From assembly GCA_017984715.1 (NCBI GenBank), contig JAGNYY010000049.1, forward strand, positions 1 through 5,400: DNA of 5,400 nucleotides, in the 5' to 3' direction. The notes under the pieces are model-generated. The model was given only the letters and a program-made list of their open reading frames with translations. It had not been told where the DNA came from and searched no databases. The position numbers were made by a program, and so were the translations under genes. The stretch comes from Rhodoluna sp. Its GTDB lineage: Bacteria > Actinomycetota > Actinomycetes > Actinomycetales > Microbacteriaceae. Every line of letters starts with the position of its first letter. The stretch's first letter is position 1. Below, one piece after another: positions 1-5,400 of the stretch.

Positions 1-740
1 TGCGTGATTGGCTGTGGCGACAAAGCGAAAATGGCGCCTCCAAGGCAACTATCGCGCGTAAGAGTGCTGCCGCGCGAGCTTTCACCATGTGGCTTCATAA
101 GGCGGGGCATCTAAGTGAGGATCCAGGGCTACGGCTGCGCTCGCCGAAGGCAGGTCGGTCACTGCCCAAGGTTGTCTCGAAGGAAAGCCTCGACCAGGTT
201 TTTGGCGCTCTGCAAGAAAGAGCCACACTCGATAATCCAAGCGGCTTGCGCGACCTAGCGATGGTCGAGTTGCTCTACGCCACCGGTGCGCGTGTCAGCG
301 AATTGGCCGGTTTAGACCTTGGAAACGTCGATTACAGTCGCAACATTGTTCGCCTCATGGGCAAAGGCTCGAAAGAGCGCATGGTTCCGTTCGGCCAGCC
401 CGCTCGCGATGCTCTCGATAACTGGTTGCGTCACGGCAGAAATACTTTGGCCAAGGACAGCACCGGTTCTGCAATGTTCCTCAATTCAAGGGGGGCGCGA
501 GTTGGGGTGCGGCAGATCTACGCCTTAGTCGCAGCGCTCCTCGAAAACACTGCTACCGGAGTCGCTGGCCCACACTCACTTAGGCACAGCGCGGCAACCC
601 ACCTGCTCGATGGCGGCGCTGACCTCAGGGCAGTCCAGGAGCTACTCGGCCATGCGAGCCTCGGCACAACGCAGATTTACACACACGTTTCGATCGAGCG
701 CTTGAAAGCTGGTTACAAAAATGCTCACCCGCGAGCATAG
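1..740 (+). CDS. xerC: Tyrosine recombinase XerC (5' end outside window)
   Basis: Site-specific tyrosine recombinase that, with XerD, resolves chromosome dimers at dif sites during cell division; cytoplasmic and DNA-bound. The reading frame is open from position 3, so 245 C-terminal residues are present and roughly 50-60 N-terminal residues of a ~300-residue family protein are missing. The first 28 residues (before the ATG at 87) continue the N-terminal SAM-like core-binding domain (RDWLWRQS, ATIARKSAAARAFT). Numbering from the Met at 87, the full catalytic set is visible: Arg69 in ATGARVSEL, Lys93 in GKGSKER, His163 and Arg166 in HSLRH, His189 in LLGHA and the nucleophile Tyr198 in IYTHV. 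Their spacing matches E. coli XerD exactly. The C-terminus ends in the family-typical HPRA. XerC is preferred over XerD because it lies next to the M23 gene and rpsB, the usual actinobacterial xerC place; XerC/XerD cannot be fully separated by eye. Confidence 0.95.
   Translation, partial: RDWLWRQSENGASKATIARKSAAARAFTMWLHKAGHLSEDPGLRLRSPKAGRSLPKVVSKESLDQVFGALQERATLDNPSGLRDLAMVELLYATGARVSELAGLDLGNVDYSRNIVRLMGKGSKERMVPFGQPARDALDNWLRHGRNTLAKDSTGSAMFLNSRGARVGVRQIYALVAALLENTATGVAGPHSLRHSAATHLLDGGADLRAVQELLGHASLGTTQIYTHVSIERLKAGYKNAHPRA
721..738 (-). terminator. Candidate terminator of the M23 gene across both convergent stop codons
   Basis: On the minus strand a perfect 6-bp stem (ATGCTC / GAGCAT) with a 6-nt loop is followed by TTTT (717-720), giving five T in a row with the last stem base. 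The TGA stop of the M23 gene (725-727) lies inside the hairpin, and the TAG of xerC (738-740) begins at its other edge. The stem is short, so it would be a weak intrinsic terminator. In the plus direction no T-tract follows, so it should act mainly on the M23 transcript. Chance occurrence is possible. Confidence 0.35.
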
Positions 741-1219
741 GGCAGCAATCGTGATGGGTTTAGCCCACCGATAAGCGCTAGGGGAGAAAGATACTTCCCC
801 TCTGATCTCAGAGAAAAGTGCATGCAAAAGTCATCTTGGCAGTGCTGGGTGTAGTTCGCGTCTGGCTGGCACACCCACCCGATTTTTTCGCCCTTCAGCA
901 CTTTTGCACCCACAGCCAGGTCAGAGCAGGCGGGTTCGAGTTCACTGACCAACCCCGAGCCATGCCTAATCGCCACTACTCCGCGATTCACAATCACGCG
1001 AGCAACGCTAACGATGCCATCTGCCGGGGCAAAGAGCGCTTCGTCTGTTTCAACTTCGTAGTCCACTCCTCGATGCCCCGCGGAATAATCGCTGGCTGGC
1101 TGAAGGTATGGCCGGACCAGACGATGAGGGGAATCGAAGGGGATCTGCCAACCAGAGGTCGAGCCAACTGGGCTAAGTGTGACGAAAGTGGCGATCGAAA
1201 GCACCGTGAATTTGATCAT
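725..1219 (-). CDS. Exported M23 (LytM-like) peptidase-fold protein, probably lacking catalytic histidines
   Basis: 164-residue protein of the small actinobacterial M23/LytM family, acting outside the membrane at the cell wall. Residues 1-22 resemble a short signal peptide (Lys3, then a hydrophobic stretch, then small residues GSTSG). The M23 fold follows: GHRGVDY with zinc ligands His49 and Asp53, a beta-rich core (APADGIV, VVAIRHGSG, GEKIG) and the final motif FCMHFSL with zinc ligand His134. Two residues needed for peptidase activity in LytM look absent. The first His of HxH is Cys132, and the stretch that should carry the other catalytic His reads VSELEPA. Relatives with TTYEP and CLHWG share this pattern, so a binding or regulatory role in peptidoglycan remodelling is as likely as hydrolysis. 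Cys98, 117, 127 and 132 could form disulfides. The ATG at 1219 is the only usual in-frame start near the signal peptide; no good Shine-Dalgarno precedes it (AAAAGG lies 14 nt away), so the message may be leaderless. It is convergent with xerC (16-bp overlap) and divergent from rpsB. Confidence 0.85.
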   Translation of the reverse strand: MIKFTVLSIATFVTLSPVGSTSGWQIPFDSPHRLVRPYLQPASDYSAGHRGVDYEVETDEALFAPADGIVSVARVIVNRGVVAIRHGSGLVSELEPACSDLAVGAKVLKGEKIGWVCQPDANYTQHCQDDFCMHFSLRSEGKYLSPLALIGGLNPSRLLPYARG

Positions 1220-1271
1220 GAAAATAGCATCAGCCTTTTGGCTCCAACCCAGATAAACATTGGCAAAGCGG

Positions 1272-1308
1272 TGGATAAACTCCCATCGGGGCTGGTATGC
1301 TGATAACT
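1272..1308 (+). promoter_or_regulatory. Probable rpsB-tsf promoter
   Basis: A sigma-70-like pair is visible: -35 TGGATA (1272-1277, 4 of 6 consensus bases) and -10 TATGCT (1296-1301, 4 of 6), with an 18-nt spacer. Transcription would start near 1308. It is the best candidate in the gap between the divergent M23 gene and rpsB, and predicts a 5' leader of about 170 nt. Assigned by eye only. Confidence 0.45.
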
Positions 1309-1478
1309 AGCAACTTGTGCGTTTATCGCGCCTGTTGACTTCGCGTGCCGAATCAGATCCACGTTTCACTCAGTCCGAGAGCAATCACGGCGAAACAGAT
1401 CCGGCACCAGGTGTGCCAGACAACCGTCTGGAACAGAAAACTGAGTGGCGCCTTCGCGCGCCTAAAAAGGAGACTGCC
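1308..1478 (+). promoter_or_regulatory. Structured 5' leader of rpsB (candidate regulatory mRNA leader)
   Basis: A non-coding stretch of about 170 nt before rpsB with three short hairpins near its 3' end. They are GGCAC/GTGCC (1403-1407 with 1413-1417), CCAGAC/GTCTGG with an AACC tetraloop (1416-1421 with 1426-1431) and GGCGC/GCGCC (1447-1451 with 1458-1462). The first two share bases 1416-1417, so their full stems cannot form together. The third ends 4 nt before the Shine-Dalgarno AAGGAGA (1467-1473). No T-tract follows any of them, so control of translation is more likely than attenuation. S2 represses its own operon through the mRNA leader in E. coli; whether that holds here is inference. 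No known leader family is recognised. Confidence 0.4.
1467..1473 (+). promoter_or_regulatory. Shine-Dalgarno fixing the rpsB start
   Basis: AAGGAGA, with 6 nt between AAGGAG and the ATG at 1479. This decides the start: the frame is open upstream to a GTG at 1317, but the S2 family begins near [10 protein letters not shown] and only the ATG at 1479 has this signal. Confidence 0.9.
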
Positions 1479-2327
1479 ATGGCAGTTGTAACAATCCGCC
1501 AGCTGCTCGACAGCGGCGTTCACTTCGGTCACCAGACCCGTCGTTGGAACCCAAAGATGCGTCGCTTCATCCTGACCGACCGTTCAGGCATCTACATCAT
1601 TGACCTTCAGCAGTCACTTGCCATCATTGACAAGGCATACGACTTCGTCAAGGAAACCGTTGCACACGGCGGCAGCATCCTATTCGTAGGAACCAAGAAG
1701 CAGGCTCAGGAAGCAATCGCCGAGCAGGCTCTTCGCGTAGGCCAGCCATACATCAACCAGCGTTGGTTGGGTGGTCTTTTGACCAACTTCCAGACCATCC
1801 AGGGACGTCTTTCACGTCTAAAGGAACTTGAGGTCATGGACTTCTCAGGTGCGACCAAGACTGGTCTAACCAAGAAGGAACTTCTTATCCTTCGCCGCGA
1901 GAAGGACAAGCTAGAGAAGGCTCTGGGCGGTATCCGCAACATCACCAAGACTCCATCAGCGATCTGGGTTGTTGACACCAACAAGGAGCACCTAGCAATC
2001 ACCGAGGCGAAGAAGCTGGGCATTCCAGTTATCGGTATCCTCGACACCAACTGTGACCCAGATGAGGTCACCATCGGTATTCCAGGAAACGACGACGCAA
2101 TTCGTTCAGTTCACCTTCTAACCCGCGTTATCGCAGATGCAGTTGCAGAGGGCCTAATTGCTCGTCACGCAAAGCCAGAGGCAGCAGCAGAGCCTCTAGC
2201 TGAGTGGGAGCGCGAGCTTCTTGAGCAGGGCACCGCAGCAGCTGAGGCAGTTGCAGCACCTGCAGAGACCGCAACCGAGACCGTTGAAGCACCAGCTGAG
2301 GCTGTTGCAGTAGAGGAAGCAAAGTAA
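1479..2327 (+). CDS. rpsB: 30S ribosomal protein S2
   Basis: Small-subunit ribosomal protein of 282 residues, which binds late in 30S assembly near the head-body junction and is needed for S1-type mRNA binding in bacteria that have it. Family motifs run along the whole protein: [19 protein letters not shown] at the N-terminus, [11 protein letters not shown] (21-31), GTKKQAQ (71-77), [10 protein letters not shown] (95-104), a coiled-coil-like charged helix (about 131-149), [12 protein letters not shown] (163-174) and [15 protein letters not shown] (181-195) followed by [10 protein letters not shown] (201-210). Compared with the 241 residues of E. coli S2 there is a C-terminal extension from about 230, rich in Ala, Glu, Pro and Val and probably disordered; such tails are common in Actinomycetota. 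It is the first gene of the rpsB-tsf unit, preceded by a long leader. Leu codons favour CTT and CTA, as expected of a highly expressed gene here. Confidence 0.98.
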   Translation: MAVVTIRQLLDSGVHFGHQTRRWNPKMRRFILTDRSGIYIIDLQQSLAIIDKAYDFVKETVAHGGSILFVGTKKQAQEAIAEQALRVGQPYINQRWLGGLLTNFQTIQGRLSRLKELEVMDFSGATKTGLTKKELLILRREKDKLEKALGGIRNITKTPSAIWVVDTNKEHLAITEAKKLGIPVIGILDTNCDPDEVTIGIPGNDDAIRSVHLLTRVIADAVAEGLIARHAKPEAAAEPLAEWERELLEQGTAAAEAVAAPAETATETVEAPAEAVAVEEAK

Positions 2328-2329
2328 AG

Positions 2330-3157
2330 ATGGCAAACTACACCGCCGCAGATGTAAAGGCGTTGCGCGACCGCAGCGGCGCCGGAATGATGGACTGCAA
2401 GGGTGCTCTTGACGAGGCTGACGGCAACGTCGACAAGGCTCTTGAGTTCCTTCGTCTAAAGGGCCTAAAGGGCGTTACCAAGCGCGAAGGCCGCACCACC
2501 AGCAACGGTCTAATCCTTGCTCGCGTGAACGGTGGCACCGGCTACCTAGTAGAGCTTGCTTGCGAGACTGACTTCGTTGCTAAGACTCCTAAGTTTGTTG
2601 AGCTAGCTGACTCGGTTGCTGACGCAATCGCGGCAGCCGGAGCAGAGACCCTTGAGGCTGCACTAGCTGCAAACCTCGGCGGTAAGACTGTTTCAGAGGC
2701 AATCAACGACGAAGCAGCAATCATGGGCGAGAAGGTTGAGCTACGCCGCGTTGCATCTCTAAAGGATGCAGGCGTAGACGCTTACCTACACCGCACCAGC
2801 AAGGACCTACCTCCTCAGGTTGGCGTTCTAGTTGCTTACTCGGGTTCAGACGCTGAAACCGCTCACGATGTTGCAGTTCACATTGCTGCGTTCTCACCAA
2901 CCGTTCTTTCTCGTGAAGACGTTGACGCTGAGACCGTGGCAACTGAGCGCCGCATCGCTGAAGAGACCGCACGCAACGAAGGCAAGCCAGAGGCTGCGCT
3001 TTCAAAGATCGTTGAAGGCCGCGTAACCGGCTTCTTCAAGGAGAACGTGCTTCTTGAGCAGGACTTCGCTAAGGACACCAAGCAGTCAGTTGCCAAGGTT
3101 CTAGAGACCGCAGGCGTTACTGTTTCAGCATTCGTTCGCTTCCGCGTCGGTGCATAA
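2330..3157 (+). CDS. tsf: Elongation factor Ts
   Basis: Guanine nucleotide exchange factor of 275 residues that releases GDP from EF-Tu during elongation; cytoplasmic. The N-terminal UBA-like domain is clear (VKALRDRSGAGMMDCKGAL, about residues 9-27, then NVDKALEFLRLKG). The core carries ELACETDFVAKTPKF with the Thr80-Asp81-Phe82 motif that disrupts the Mg2+ site of EF-Tu. A dimerisation/C-terminal part follows, including PPQVGVLVAY (161-170) and the end VSAFVRFRVGA. Length is normal for an actinobacterial EF-Ts. The ATG lies 2 nt after the rpsB stop, and the likely Shine-Dalgarno (GAGGAA, 2313-2318, a rather long 11 nt upstream) lies within the last rpsB codons, so translation is probably coupled to rpsB. 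Leu codons are strikingly biased: 12 CTA and 10 CTT of 24, no CTG. A strong terminator closes the unit 18 nt after the stop. Confidence 0.98.
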   Translation: MANYTAADVKALRDRSGAGMMDCKGALDEADGNVDKALEFLRLKGLKGVTKREGRTTSNGLILARVNGGTGYLVELACETDFVAKTPKFVELADSVADAIAAAGAETLEAALAANLGGKTVSEAINDEAAIMGEKVELRRVASLKDAGVDAYLHRTSKDLPPQVGVLVAYSGSDAETAHDVAVHIAAFSPTVLSREDVDAETVATERRIAEETARNEGKPEAALSKIVEGRVTGFFKENVLLEQDFAKDTKQSVAKVLETAGVTVSAFVRFRVGA

Positions 3158-3174
3158 CTAAAGCTAAAAACATC

Positions 3175-3207
3175 AAAGGCTCGGTCGATTTCGGCCGAGC
3201 CTTTTTT
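3175..3207 (+). terminator. Strong Rho-independent terminator after tsf
   Basis: A 10-bp GC-rich stem GGCTCGGTCG (3178-3187) pairs with CGGCCGAGCC (3192-3201), with one U-G wobble and an ATTT loop. It is followed by six T (3202-3207). AAA before the stem can pair with the first three T. It closes the rpsB-tsf transcript; the next promoter begins within or directly after it. Confidence 0.95.
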
Positions 3208-3230
3208 GCTGCTCGTTTACAATAGAGAGA
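3195..3230 (+). promoter_or_regulatory. Probable pyrH promoter
   Basis: -10 TACAAT (3218-3223) matches five of six consensus bases and would start transcription near 3230, giving a leader of about 30 nt. With a 17-nt spacer the -35 position (3195-3200, CCGAGC) falls in the 3' arm of the tsf terminator and is a poor match, so the -35 is weak or another factor helps. A promoter is expected here because the terminator would otherwise cut pyrH off. Confidence 0.55.
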
Positions 3231-3246
3231 GAAAATCACGCAATCC

Positions 3247-3253
3247 AGGAGGG
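3247..3253 (+). promoter_or_regulatory. Shine-Dalgarno fixing the pyrH start
   Basis: AGGAGGG, a full anti-16S match, with 7 nt between AGGAGG and the ATG at 3260. It rules out the longer reading frame that begins at a TTG inside the terminator T-tract (3206). Confidence 0.9.
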
Positions 3254-3259
3254 TTCCCC

Positions 3260-3970
3260 ATGGCACAGAAGAAGCGCCGCGTTCTGCTCAAGCTTTCGGG
3301 TGAAGCCTTCGGTGGAGGAACCCTTGGTGTGAACCCTGACATTGTTGCTGAGATGGCACGCGAGATTGCCGAAGGCGCGAAGACCGCCGAGGTTGCGATC
3401 GTTGTTGGCGGCGGAAACTTCTTCCGCGGCGCCGAACTATCGCAGCGCGGCATGGACCGCTCCCGTGCCGACTACATGGGCATGTTGGGAACGGTCATGA
3501 ACGCTCTCGCGCTTCAGGACTTCCTCGAGCAGGCTGGCGTCAGCACGCGTGTGCAGTCAGCCATCAGCATGGCTCAGGTCACTGAGACCTACATCCCGCT
3601 CCGTGCTGTTCGTCACCTTGAAAAGGGTCGCGTCGTCATCTTTGGCGCAGGTGCAGGTTTGCCATACTTCTCAACCGACACCGTCGCCGCACAGCGCGCG
3701 CTTGAGATTCACGCCGACGAAGTTTTGGTGGCCAAGAACGGCGTGGATGGTGTGTATTCAGCAGACCCTAAGAAAGACCCGAAGGCCGTCAAGCTTGACT
3801 CGATTACCTACCAGGATGCCTTGGTTCAGGGTCTCAAGGTTGTCGATGCAACCGCATTCAGCCTTTGCATGGACAACAAGATGCCGATGCGTGTCTTCGG
3901 CATGCAGGGCAAGGGCAACGTGACTGACGCCATCAAGGGCAAGAAGATTGGCACGTTTGTAACCGCCTAG
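3260..3970 (+). CDS. pyrH: UMP kinase (uridylate kinase)
   Basis: Bacterial-type UMP kinase of 236 residues, the usual family length, converting UMP + ATP to UDP + ADP in pyrimidine nucleotide synthesis; a cytoplasmic hexamer of the amino-acid kinase fold. Visible motifs: the phosphate-binding KLSGEAFGG (11-19), [10 protein letters not shown] (48-57), the UMP-site segment [19 protein letters not shown] (67-85), [20 protein letters not shown] (128-147) and the ATP/Mg segment [17 protein letters not shown] (158-174), ending with [19 protein letters not shown]. No key motif seems to be missing. Bacterial PyrH is typically activated by GTP and inhibited by UTP (family knowledge, not visible here). 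It is first in the pyrH-frr-cdsA unit with its own promoter. The Leu codon mix (1 CTA of 18) differs sharply from tsf next door. Confidence 0.98.
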   Translation: MAQKKRRVLLKLSGEAFGGGTLGVNPDIVAEMAREIAEGAKTAEVAIVVGGGNFFRGAELSQRGMDRSRADYMGMLGTVMNALALQDFLEQAGVSTRVQSAISMAQVTETYIPLRAVRHLEKGRVVIFGAGAGLPYFSTDTVAAQRALEIHADEVLVAKNGVDGVYSADPKKDPKAVKLDSITYQDALVQGLKVVDATAFSLCMDNKMPMRVFGMQGKGNVTDAIKGKKIGTFVTA

Positions 3971-4003
3971 GTTGAACGTGTTTTAGAAAAACAGGAGAAC
4001 AAA

Positions 4004-4564
4004 ATGCTTTCAGAAATTCTTGCAACTTCTAAAGAGAAGATGGCTAAAGCCGTTGACTCAGCCAAGGAAGACTTCGCAAACGTGCGCACCGGTCGCGCCA
4101 ACCCACAGCTATTCCAGAAGGTCATGGTTGACTACTATGGCACCCCGACCCCATTGGGTCAGCTCGGTCAGCTTGCCAACCCAGAGGCTCGCACTATCGT
4201 GATCACCCCTTACGACAAGGGCGCATTGAAGGCCATCGAGCAGGCACTTCGTGAGATGCCAAACCTTGATGCAAACCCTCAGAACGACGGAAACCTCATC
4301 CGTGTCACGTTGCCTGACCTAACTGAAGAGCGTCGCCGTGACTATGTGAAGCTGGTTAAGGGAAAAGCTGAAGACCACCGCGTTGTCGTGCGAAACTTGC
4401 GCCGCAAGGGCAACGATGACTTGGCAGCTGCTAAGAAGGATGGACTTGCCGGCGACGACGAGATTTCGCGCGCTGAGAAAGAACTCGATGCGCTTACCAA
4501 GACCTACGTCGACGCAATTGACGAGGCTCTGAAGCGCAAAGAAGCAGAACTTCTCGAGGTCTAA
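4004..4564 (+). CDS. frr: Ribosome recycling factor (RRF)
   Basis: Splits post-termination ribosomes together with EF-G. It has 186 residues, against 185 in E. coli. The domain I helices hold VRTGRANP (27-34), [21 protein letters not shown] (103-123) and [14 protein letters not shown] (127-140), whose Arg residues contact 23S rRNA. Domain II lies between the hinges at about residues 31 and 104 and contains DYYGTPTPL (43-51) and [12 protein letters not shown] (64-75). The ATG at 4004 is preceded by AGGAG (3993-3997) at 6 nt. The gap to pyrH is 33 nt with no terminator or clear promoter, so it is co-transcribed with pyrH, as in most bacteria. The TAA stop is followed at once by the start codon of cdsA. 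Confidence 0.98.
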   Translation: MLSEILATSKEKMAKAVDSAKEDFANVRTGRANPQLFQKVMVDYYGTPTPLGQLGQLANPEARTIVITPYDKGALKAIEQALREMPNLDANPQNDGNLIRVTLPDLTEERRRDYVKLVKGKAEDHRVVVRNLRRKGNDDLAAAKKDGLAGDDEISRAEKELDALTKTYVDAIDEALKRKEAELLEV

Positions 4565-4567
4565 TTG
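4556..4567 (+). promoter_or_regulatory. Ribosome binding site and TTG start of cdsA at the frr stop
   Basis: GAGG (4556-4559) lies 5 nt before TTG at 4565-4567, which directly follows the frr TAA (4562-4564). The TAA is in the cdsA frame, so no start further upstream is possible. The first in-frame ATG comes at about codon 77, after the first membrane segments, so TTG is the best start. Confidence 0.8.
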
Positions 4568-5400
4568 TCTAGTCAGCAAAGCGCCCCAGCCGGCCGCAGT
4601 CTTTCGAAATCGATCGCTGTTGGTTTGTTGCTCGGTGGCGCTTTTCTGTTGTCTGTTCTGATCTACAAAGAGCTCTTCTTGGTGCTTGCTGCAGCTGCAG
4701 CCGGAGCCGGCGCTTGGGAGCTATCGACGGCCCTTCGAATCAAAGGCTGGTATGTACCGCGCGTGCCGAGTGTCGTTGGCGCGGTTTTGATCATGCCCGC
4801 TGCCTTCTACGGTGGTGCTGAAGCCCAATGGCTAATCTCGCTAGGAACCGTGGCGGCACTAATCATTTGGCGCACCGTGCATTTGCTGTGGGAGAGACGC
4901 CAAGCGCCTATGCAGGCTTTCCGCAATACACTCAGAGACTTTGCTGCATCTGCGTTCGTGGTTATTTACCTACCGCTGATGACAAGTTTCGCGATCCTCC
5001 TGCTCCGTAGACCAGAGGACGGTGCCCTCTGGGTAATCGCCTTCGTGGTTACCGTTTCGATGATTGACACAATGGGCTACCTTGTCGGCCGCAAGCTTGG
5101 CAAACACCAAATGGCTCCTGGGGTTAGCCCAAAGAAGAGTATTGAAGGCTTGATGGCTTCCATCGTTGCGGGAACCGCGTCTTCGTTCGCTTTCGTGGTG
5201 TGGGGTTTTCACGGCGCTTGGTGGCAGGGTTTGATTTTCGCCGCCGTCATGTTGCTCGCAGCTGTGTTCGGTGACCTTGCTGAGTCACTAATCAAGAGAG
5301 ATTTGGGAGTAAAAGACATGAGCTCGCTGCTCCCTGGCCACGGCGGTGTGATGGATCGAATGGATTCAATTCTGCCTGCTGCACTTATTGCGTACTTGTT
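4565..5400 (+). CDS. cdsA: Phosphatidate cytidylyltransferase (CDP-diacylglycerol synthase), 3' end outside window
   Basis: Integral membrane enzyme converting phosphatidic acid + CTP to CDP-diacylglycerol + PPi, the precursor of phosphatidylglycerol, cardiolipin and phosphatidylinositol. 278 codons are present and the frame is still open at the edge; only a short tail should be missing. A polar N-terminus (about 1-15) precedes hydrophobic segments at about 17-50, 66-83, 88-102, 127-147, 154-168, 197-214 and 220-236, seemingly multi-pass. The CDS signature is intact near the C-terminus: SLIKRDLGVKD (241-251), then PGHGGVMDRMD (257-267) with the metal-binding Asp264 and Asp267. SPKKSIEGL (188-196) is also typical. 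Segment IDTMGY (167-172) departs from the usual D-x-G-[AG]-Y by Met for Gly. The start is TTG (see the ribosome binding site entry). It is last of the pyrH-frr-cdsA unit seen here, a common actinobacterial order. Confidence 0.93.
   Translation, partial: MSSQQSAPAGRSLSKSIAVGLLLGGAFLLSVLIYKELFLVLAAAAAGAGAWELSTALRIKGWYVPRVPSVVGAVLIMPAAFYGGAEAQWLISLGTVAALIIWRTVHLLWERRQAPMQAFRNTLRDFAASAFVVIYLPLMTSFAILLLRRPEDGALWVIAFVVTVSMIDTMGYLVGRKLGKHQMAPGVSPKKSIEGLMASIVAGTASSFAFVVWGFHGAWWQGLIFAAVMLLAAVFGDLAESLIKRDLGVKDMSSLLPGHGGVMDRMDSILPAALIAYL

Noticed and set aside
1..740. Tyrosine recombinase as part of an integrated mobile element
   Set aside because: The protein matches chromosomal XerC in motifs and HPRA tail and sits in the conserved xerC-M23-rpsB neighbourhood; no attachment-site repeats or phage genes are seen.
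818..1303. 161-codon open frame on the plus strand opposite the M23 gene
   Set aside because: Its protein shows no recognisable motif, and the minus strand encodes a clear signal peptide and M23 motifs over the same stretch.
1317..1478. In-frame 54-codon N-terminal extension of rpsB starting at GTG 1317
   Set aside because: The S2 family starts near [10 protein letters not shown], the ATG at 1479 has a well-placed AAGGAG, and the upstream peptide has no S2 similarity and overlaps the structured leader.
2338..3096. Several minus-strand open frames across tsf (2338-2538, 2542-2724, 2721-3005, 2878-3096)
   Set aside because: Low-complexity or Arg/Ser-rich translations opposite a certain gene; shadows caused by codon bias.
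3206..3259. Longer pyrH start at TTG 3206
   Set aside because: The TTG lies in the terminator T-tract, upstream of the mapped-by-eye -10 box, and has no ribosome binding site. The ATG at 3260 gives the family-typical 236 residues.
3979..3993. Inverted repeat TGTTTT / AAAACA between pyrH and frr
   Set aside because: A 6-bp mostly A-T stem with a 3-nt loop and no T-tract after it; too weak to be a terminator and easily due to chance.
4970..5212. Minus-strand 80-codon open frame
   Set aside because: It lies inside cdsA, which carries the intact family signature and continuous membrane segments on the plus strand.

Overview
The window is a housekeeping segment from a high-GC Gram-positive bacterium (Actinomycetota). 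By protein flavour and gene order it is most likely a Microbacteriaceae member of moderate GC, for example a freshwater 'Luna-type' lineage. That placement is an inference from residue patterns and codon use; no search or GC count was run. The supporting signs are the order xerC / M23 peptidase / rpsB-tsf-pyrH-frr-cdsA, which is typical of Actinomycetota, the 282-residue S2 with an Ala/Glu-rich tail, and the GHRGVD-type actinobacterial M23 protein.

Layout. Positions 1-740 (+) hold the 3' part of xerC, a chromosome-dimer resolvase whose N-terminus lies before the window. Positions 725-1219 (-) hold an exported M23-type protein; it converges on xerC and overlaps it by 16 bp, with a small hairpin across both stop codons. 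Positions 1220-1478 are a divergent control region with a probable rpsB promoter and a roughly 170-nt structured leader. Positions 1479-3157 (+) hold rpsB and tsf, 2 nt apart, closed by a strong Rho-independent terminator (3175-3207). A new promoter directly after it starts the unit pyrH (3260-3970), frr (4004-4564) and cdsA (4565 to beyond the right edge). cdsA starts at a TTG that directly follows the frr stop codon, in the same frame.

How the genes fit together. S2 and EF-Ts serve translation initiation and elongation (EF-Ts recycles EF-Tu). RRF recycles ribosomes after termination. UMP kinase supplies UDP, and from it UTP and CTP, and CdsA uses CTP to make CDP-diacylglycerol for phospholipids. 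The terminator/promoter pair separates the very highly expressed rpsB-tsf from the moderately expressed pyrH-frr-cdsA unit, and leucine codon use changes at the same point.

I see no mobile element, CRISPR array, tRNA, rRNA or undescribed multi-gene system. The points worth a second look are regulatory or architectural: the rpsB leader with mutually exclusive hairpins, the terminator abutting the pyrH promoter, the zero-gap frr/cdsA junction, the catalytically degenerate M23 protein and the Leu codon contrast.
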